Both the position numbers and the translations under genes were made by a program. Positions 60,280 to 64,000 of a DNA stretch of 64,000 bases are shown piece by piece (position 1 is the first letter of the stretch; the number at the start of each line of letters is the position of its first letter). Under the pieces are notes generated by a model. It was not told the DNA's origin and did not search any database. It saw only the letters and a program-made list of their open reading frames with translations. The stretch spans positions 4,960,001-5,024,000 of the forward strand of contig JAJNNQ010000006.1 of NCBI GenBank assembly GCA_027886175.1, written 5' to 3'. The stretch is from Phylloscopus collybita (Eukaryota; Chordata; Aves; Passeriformes; Phylloscopidae).

Positions 60280-61290
60280 CATGATGTGCAGAAAGGGTCT
60301 CCTTGCTGTGTAAAGTCCTCAGAGAGGAGCCTAAGTGCAGCTGGTTTGAATCTTAGCCCCAGACTTTGTCAGGGTTAATGGCTAAAGGATTGTACATGTG
60401 CAATTGGACCTTTACACAACTTCGTCCCTCAGGATGAAGGATGGAAAACCAAATATCCTTATATAAACAAAATTATTTATTTAAATGGATTACAATGATT
60501 AGGCAAAAATACCTTAATCAGAATTATTTACTACATAGTATGGATATACCTACGTATACAGCATTTTTGAAGCAATATTGAAACAATTCTATTAAAGCAA
60601 CTATATTGAAGCAATAGTAAAGCTAGCAAAACAATTGCTAAGTAGAGATTGATGTTACTTACCTATACCAACCACCATACTCAGATTTCTTTCTCTCAGC
60701 CTTGAGAAAAAACCTTGAGGAACTTCCTCATGCAAGGGAAGGATCTTCACACGCCTTAGGGAGGTACATTAGAAGCCCTCACTCTGCAGAAATGAGACTG
60801 ACCTTTCACAGTATAAAGTGATTGACTGTCATATATATGCATTTTTTGGATTACATGCTGTCAGGCTTGTTCAACAAAATATGCTTTGTGGTAAAAAGCG
60901 TTAACAGTTCTGCTCATCAATTTTGACTCTGTATCAGGGTCTGCACATCCTTGCTGCTCCAGCCTCATTCAGGGTCTCCCTGTCTTGCATACCCTTGTGG
61001 TGCAACCAATAGTTTGGTCAAGCTGGCCTCAGCATCCTTCAGCACTAAGAACAGCAGACCCTCCTTGCTCAGTCTTACCACTGCTCAGAAGACCTTTCTT
61101 GCCCCACCAAAAAGAAGGCCCTCCTTGCTCATGCCACCACCGATGGCAAAGTCTGACCTGCTGTGTCCCCCCTTATGCAGAGCGTTGCGCTACACTCTCA
61201 AACAAGTTGATCTAGTGCCAGATCTTCCCAGCCATGGCGGGGGAGCTGGGCTTGGTCATTTCTAAGACGTCGGACTCTTACCAGTTCTAT
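60280..61290. mobile_element. Possible LTR-derived or unclassified repeat block
   Basis: The sequence has a mosaic of features. The left part holds CTCAGAGAGGAGCCTAAGTG and GTCCCTCAGGATGAAGGATG. An A/T-rich middle follows (ACAAAATTATTTATTTAAAT and neighbouring text). A C-rich right part lies at 60930-61260 with about six CpG sites, including GCGTTGCGC, GGCGGGGG and ACGTCGG, in CpG-poor surroundings. The overall plan suggests an old LTR element lying against the CR1. The 104-codon plus frame (60951-61265) fits no family I know and contains internal reduplication of CCCTCCTTGCTCA. Classification is tentative. Confidence 0.35.
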
Positions 61291-61831
61291 TCTTATTTCT
61301 GATCTTGAATGCAAGTCTAAAGCTAAATGTGATACTGTGAACTAATTTCTTAATCCTTATTGACACAGAACAACTTGAATCTTGGCAGCACTAGCGATAT
61401 CACAGGTTTTCAGAAGCTCTGCATGCATCGGTGCTAACCTTCAAGGTACTAATTCCTCTTCTTTCCTACTCTTTAAGACATGTCGTACAGTGAAATATCA
61501 TCTGAAAATCATCTGCTAAATAGCAACTCACCTGTGGGAAATCATAATGCATCAAAATAAAATTAATCCAAGCCCTCTAACACTGTAAAATAAGTAAAAC
61601 ATCATGATAATTAACTACAATGGTGGGGTAAGGATATGAACTTTGTTTCAGGATAGTCAGGATGAGTTTGATTAAATGATAAAGAGCACACAGAAATGGA
61701 ACTCTAATCCCTATTTCAAAAATCACACTTCAACACTTGCTTATTTACTTGCATTATCAATAATCTGCCTTAGTGTTTTATCACTCTTCTGCATTCCCTT
61801 TCAAATCGATTACTTTGAATTAAAATCTCAC

Positions 61832-61952
61832 CAGGCATCATAATGCCTGATAGTGCAACATGCTCCACCAATAGAGAGTGAAGATGATGTCACTTCAATG
61901 CCAGGCTCTCCTCTATATAGTCTCTGCAGCTGGCAGTCTCACACCACTCAGG
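61832..61952 (+). promoter_or_regulatory. Candidate TATA/CCAAT core promoter
   Basis: A compact cluster in the right order on the plus strand. It has a perfect 7-bp-arm hairpin CAGGCATCATAATGCCTG (61832-61849), CCAAT at 61868-61872, a CRE-like TGATGTCA at 61885-61892, TATATAG at 61914-61920, and an initiator TCACACC with its A at 61941. The initiator A is 27 bases after the first T of the TATA box. CAG|GTGAGC at 61949-61957 matches a 5' splice site, so a very short first exon is possible. An ATCGAT lies upstream at 61805-61810. Spacing of TATA to Inr is ideal. No matching coding exon is visible in the 2 kb downstream, so the transcript, if any, would be spliced away or non-coding. Chance co-occurrence remains possible. 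Confidence 0.35.
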
Positions 61953-64000
61953 TGAGCTACAGCTGTCTATGGAACTTTCCTTTTAATTGAAGCATGACTT
62001 ATAATATTTGAAGTCCTCTGATTTTCTAGAAAGTTTAGTTTGAGACTTGGTGATGATCCAGTATGACTGCCTGAAGTACAATGTGTGAAAATCAAATGAT
62101 CACACTAAGATTAGATTCCTGAGCTTCTTCAAACAGCACTGATCCTGCACTAATGTTGACATATTTGATATTTCTTAAGAGATTTGGTGTTGAACAGCTC
62201 TTCATTCTGGTAAAAATATGCATACCAGCCCCCTCCTTCAAAAGGAGGAATTGGATGTCTGCATTTTCTTCTATTTTTTTCAATAAAGAGGATACACAAG
62301 TTTGTTATGGGACTTATTCAGGAAATCTGAGCAACAGGACTTCAATTCTGCAAAAACACAGATCATTACAACCTACCTGGAAAGTTTCTGTTCTTTACAA
62401 CCCATTGTTTCTTGCACATATGAAGAACTATTGGGATTTACACCATTTGAAAGAAATGCAATTGAATATTTTGATGAAATAATTTGATCATTGATTGTGT
62501 ATTACACTTCATTTTATAAATCATTTAGGAATGGTTAGTAAACACTCAGAGGTTATACATATGTACATATGAAATAAAACCTGGTCCTTGCCATGGCCCA
62601 AAATCTTATTTCTTTTCCTCTTCATCATAAAGGTAATCATTAGAACATTGCTAAAATGATATCAAACAAGAGTCATTCACTAGGTCCTAGTGGATAAAAT
62701 TCCTATTTTGTCCATTTGTATGTAGATCTGTTGTCCTTGCTTTGCCACACATATAAAAATGAAGACAGGATTTGGTCCAAAGAGAGAAATGGCAGAGGAT
62801 TGCCTGCAGTAGTGAATATTGATTTAGCAAGATCAGTCACTAGAAAGCCAATGAGTATAGTATACAAAGAATGCCTTTCATAATACATTTTCTTCTGTTG
62901 TCTGATCTGTGTTAGTACCAGATAGATTTTATATAACTACAGGGAACTCAGTCATTTCAAATCAGCCCTTGAGAAGGGAGTTCATTGCTCTCACAAAATT
63001 TAAACATGGCTATGATTTCAGGCAAAAGAAAAGGAACCACTTAAGTTTAGCTATACAGGTGACTCAGATGTCATCTTTACCAGGATATTTATTTCTAGAA
63101 ATGAGGGAATAGGAATATGTGTCATGTGTTCTAATAAGTGAGATAACTTCTTGACTCTAATCATATTGAATGTCTTCAAAGAAAATGCTTGTTTTCACAT
63201 TTTTCCATTATTAATTACAGCCCAGAGGGAAAGTTTTTTTCACTTATCCAAGGGTCACATGCTAGGAAGTTAAAATGAAGTTCTGGCATAATTTTCTACA
63301 GAATAAAAGCATCTAAATTCAGAAATTATGAATTTTTATTTGACATCTTCTAAATGAATTTCTAGTTTACCAAAAAGGTCATGAAAGAAAACACGAGTTC
63401 CAAGCATTATATTCTTCAAGTGAAATATGTGTTATATAATTAAAGTAACATCAATTCATTGAATCCTCCTAATGTAATGAAAGATGATTTAAATTCTTGT
63501 GATTTAAAATACAATTGAAAAGACATAATATAGTAAGGGTAAGGGTATTTTCAGACCACTTATATATACACCTTGTATCAAATTGTCATATTGGCTGCTT
63601 CTGTGCTGCTTTGTAAACTGAACTGCATCATGGATTCAAAGGATATGAGAGTTTCTGTAATATTTTTTATTGTATTTTTAGGGCTGGTTCTGAACTAGTG
63701 GGTAATATTAAAAAAAATAGCCAGAGTGGATCAGCAAGTAGAATTTTCCTTAAGGTCTACTTATCCACACTGTGTCTAAATCTCCTACCCAGTACCAGCC
63801 TCCCACTATTACCTAGTGGAAAATTAGTTAGATAGCTTAAATAATGGTCATCTGTGAGGCAGAATGAACTTCTGGCCATATATCAGCCCATCCTTGGAAT
63901 TAGGAGGTACTTCCAGGGAAGTTCTCCTAGGAGCACTCTGCTTGGTACAACACAGATTCATCATTATTGTACAGTCATAATAAGAATACAAGAGCCTGAT
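61953..64000. other. AT-rich non-coding DNA, no gene seen
   Basis: Ordinary sequence to the window end. Frames of 109 codons (62153-62482, plus) and about 60 codons elsewhere have no recognisable domain. No transposon or simple repeat of note. Confidence 0.55.

Noticed and set aside
1..64000. rRNA, tRNA, CRISPR arrays, operons or bacterial-type genes
   Set aside because: Nothing with tRNA or rRNA landmarks was seen, no spaced direct-repeat array exists, and sequence style and CR1 content indicate a bird nuclear genome.

Overview
This window reads as nuclear DNA from a bird, and it looks like a gene-poor, AT-rich interval: an intergenic desert or the inside of a very long intron. The organism call rests on interspersed repeats. 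There are at least five fragments of the CR1 non-LTR retrotransposon with the reverse-transcriptase wording typical of birds, and several LTR-type pieces that resemble endogenous retroviral LTRs of birds, probably of passerine type. There are no operons, ribosome binding sites, rRNA or tRNA genes, or CRISPR arrays. Open frames are short and scattered over all six frames, as expected of non-coding vertebrate DNA. No complete protein-coding gene is supported.

Layout. 1-3.7 kb is AT-rich DNA. 3.69-4.5 kb is a decayed LTR-type repeat, and a second copy of the same family lies at 36.6-37.56 kb in the same orientation. 7.93-8.85 kb is a minus-strand CR1 with an internal deletion, followed by an LTR-like block (8.85-9.38 kb) and an unclassified richer block to about 10 kb. 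10.5-11.0 kb has an uninterrupted (GGGAA)18 array and a G/T-rich tract. 14.45-15.0 kb is a minus-strand LTR-like repeat. 16.03-16.9 kb is a plus-strand CR1 that still spells FADD. 20.165-20.596 kb is a clean solo LTR with matching ends and a likely 6-bp target duplication. 26.6 and 27.8 kb hold a perfect 87-bp direct duplication on either side of a (TATTA)n array. 31.9 kb is a short CR1 piece. 51.3-52.4 kb is a minus-strand CR1 in which an ORF1-like coiled-coil segment sits almost directly against the ORF2 end. 53.0-53.7 kb is an LTR-like repeat carrying an (AC)n(AT)n tract, with a 44-A run just beyond it. 59.27-60.25 kb is a plus-strand CR1, followed by a richer block that may be another LTR-derived repeat (60.28-61.29 kb).

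Three places may be functional rather than repeat-derived. They are a possible terminal exon at 24,345-24,496, a compact TATA/CCAAT/Inr promoter-like cluster at 61,832-61,952, and a lysine-rich coding-like frame on the minus strand at 33,185-33,412. None is proven here. Repeat family names come from remembered resemblance, not from a database search. I found no convincing new multi-gene system. The most unusual structural observation is the 87-bp templated-insertion-like duplication.
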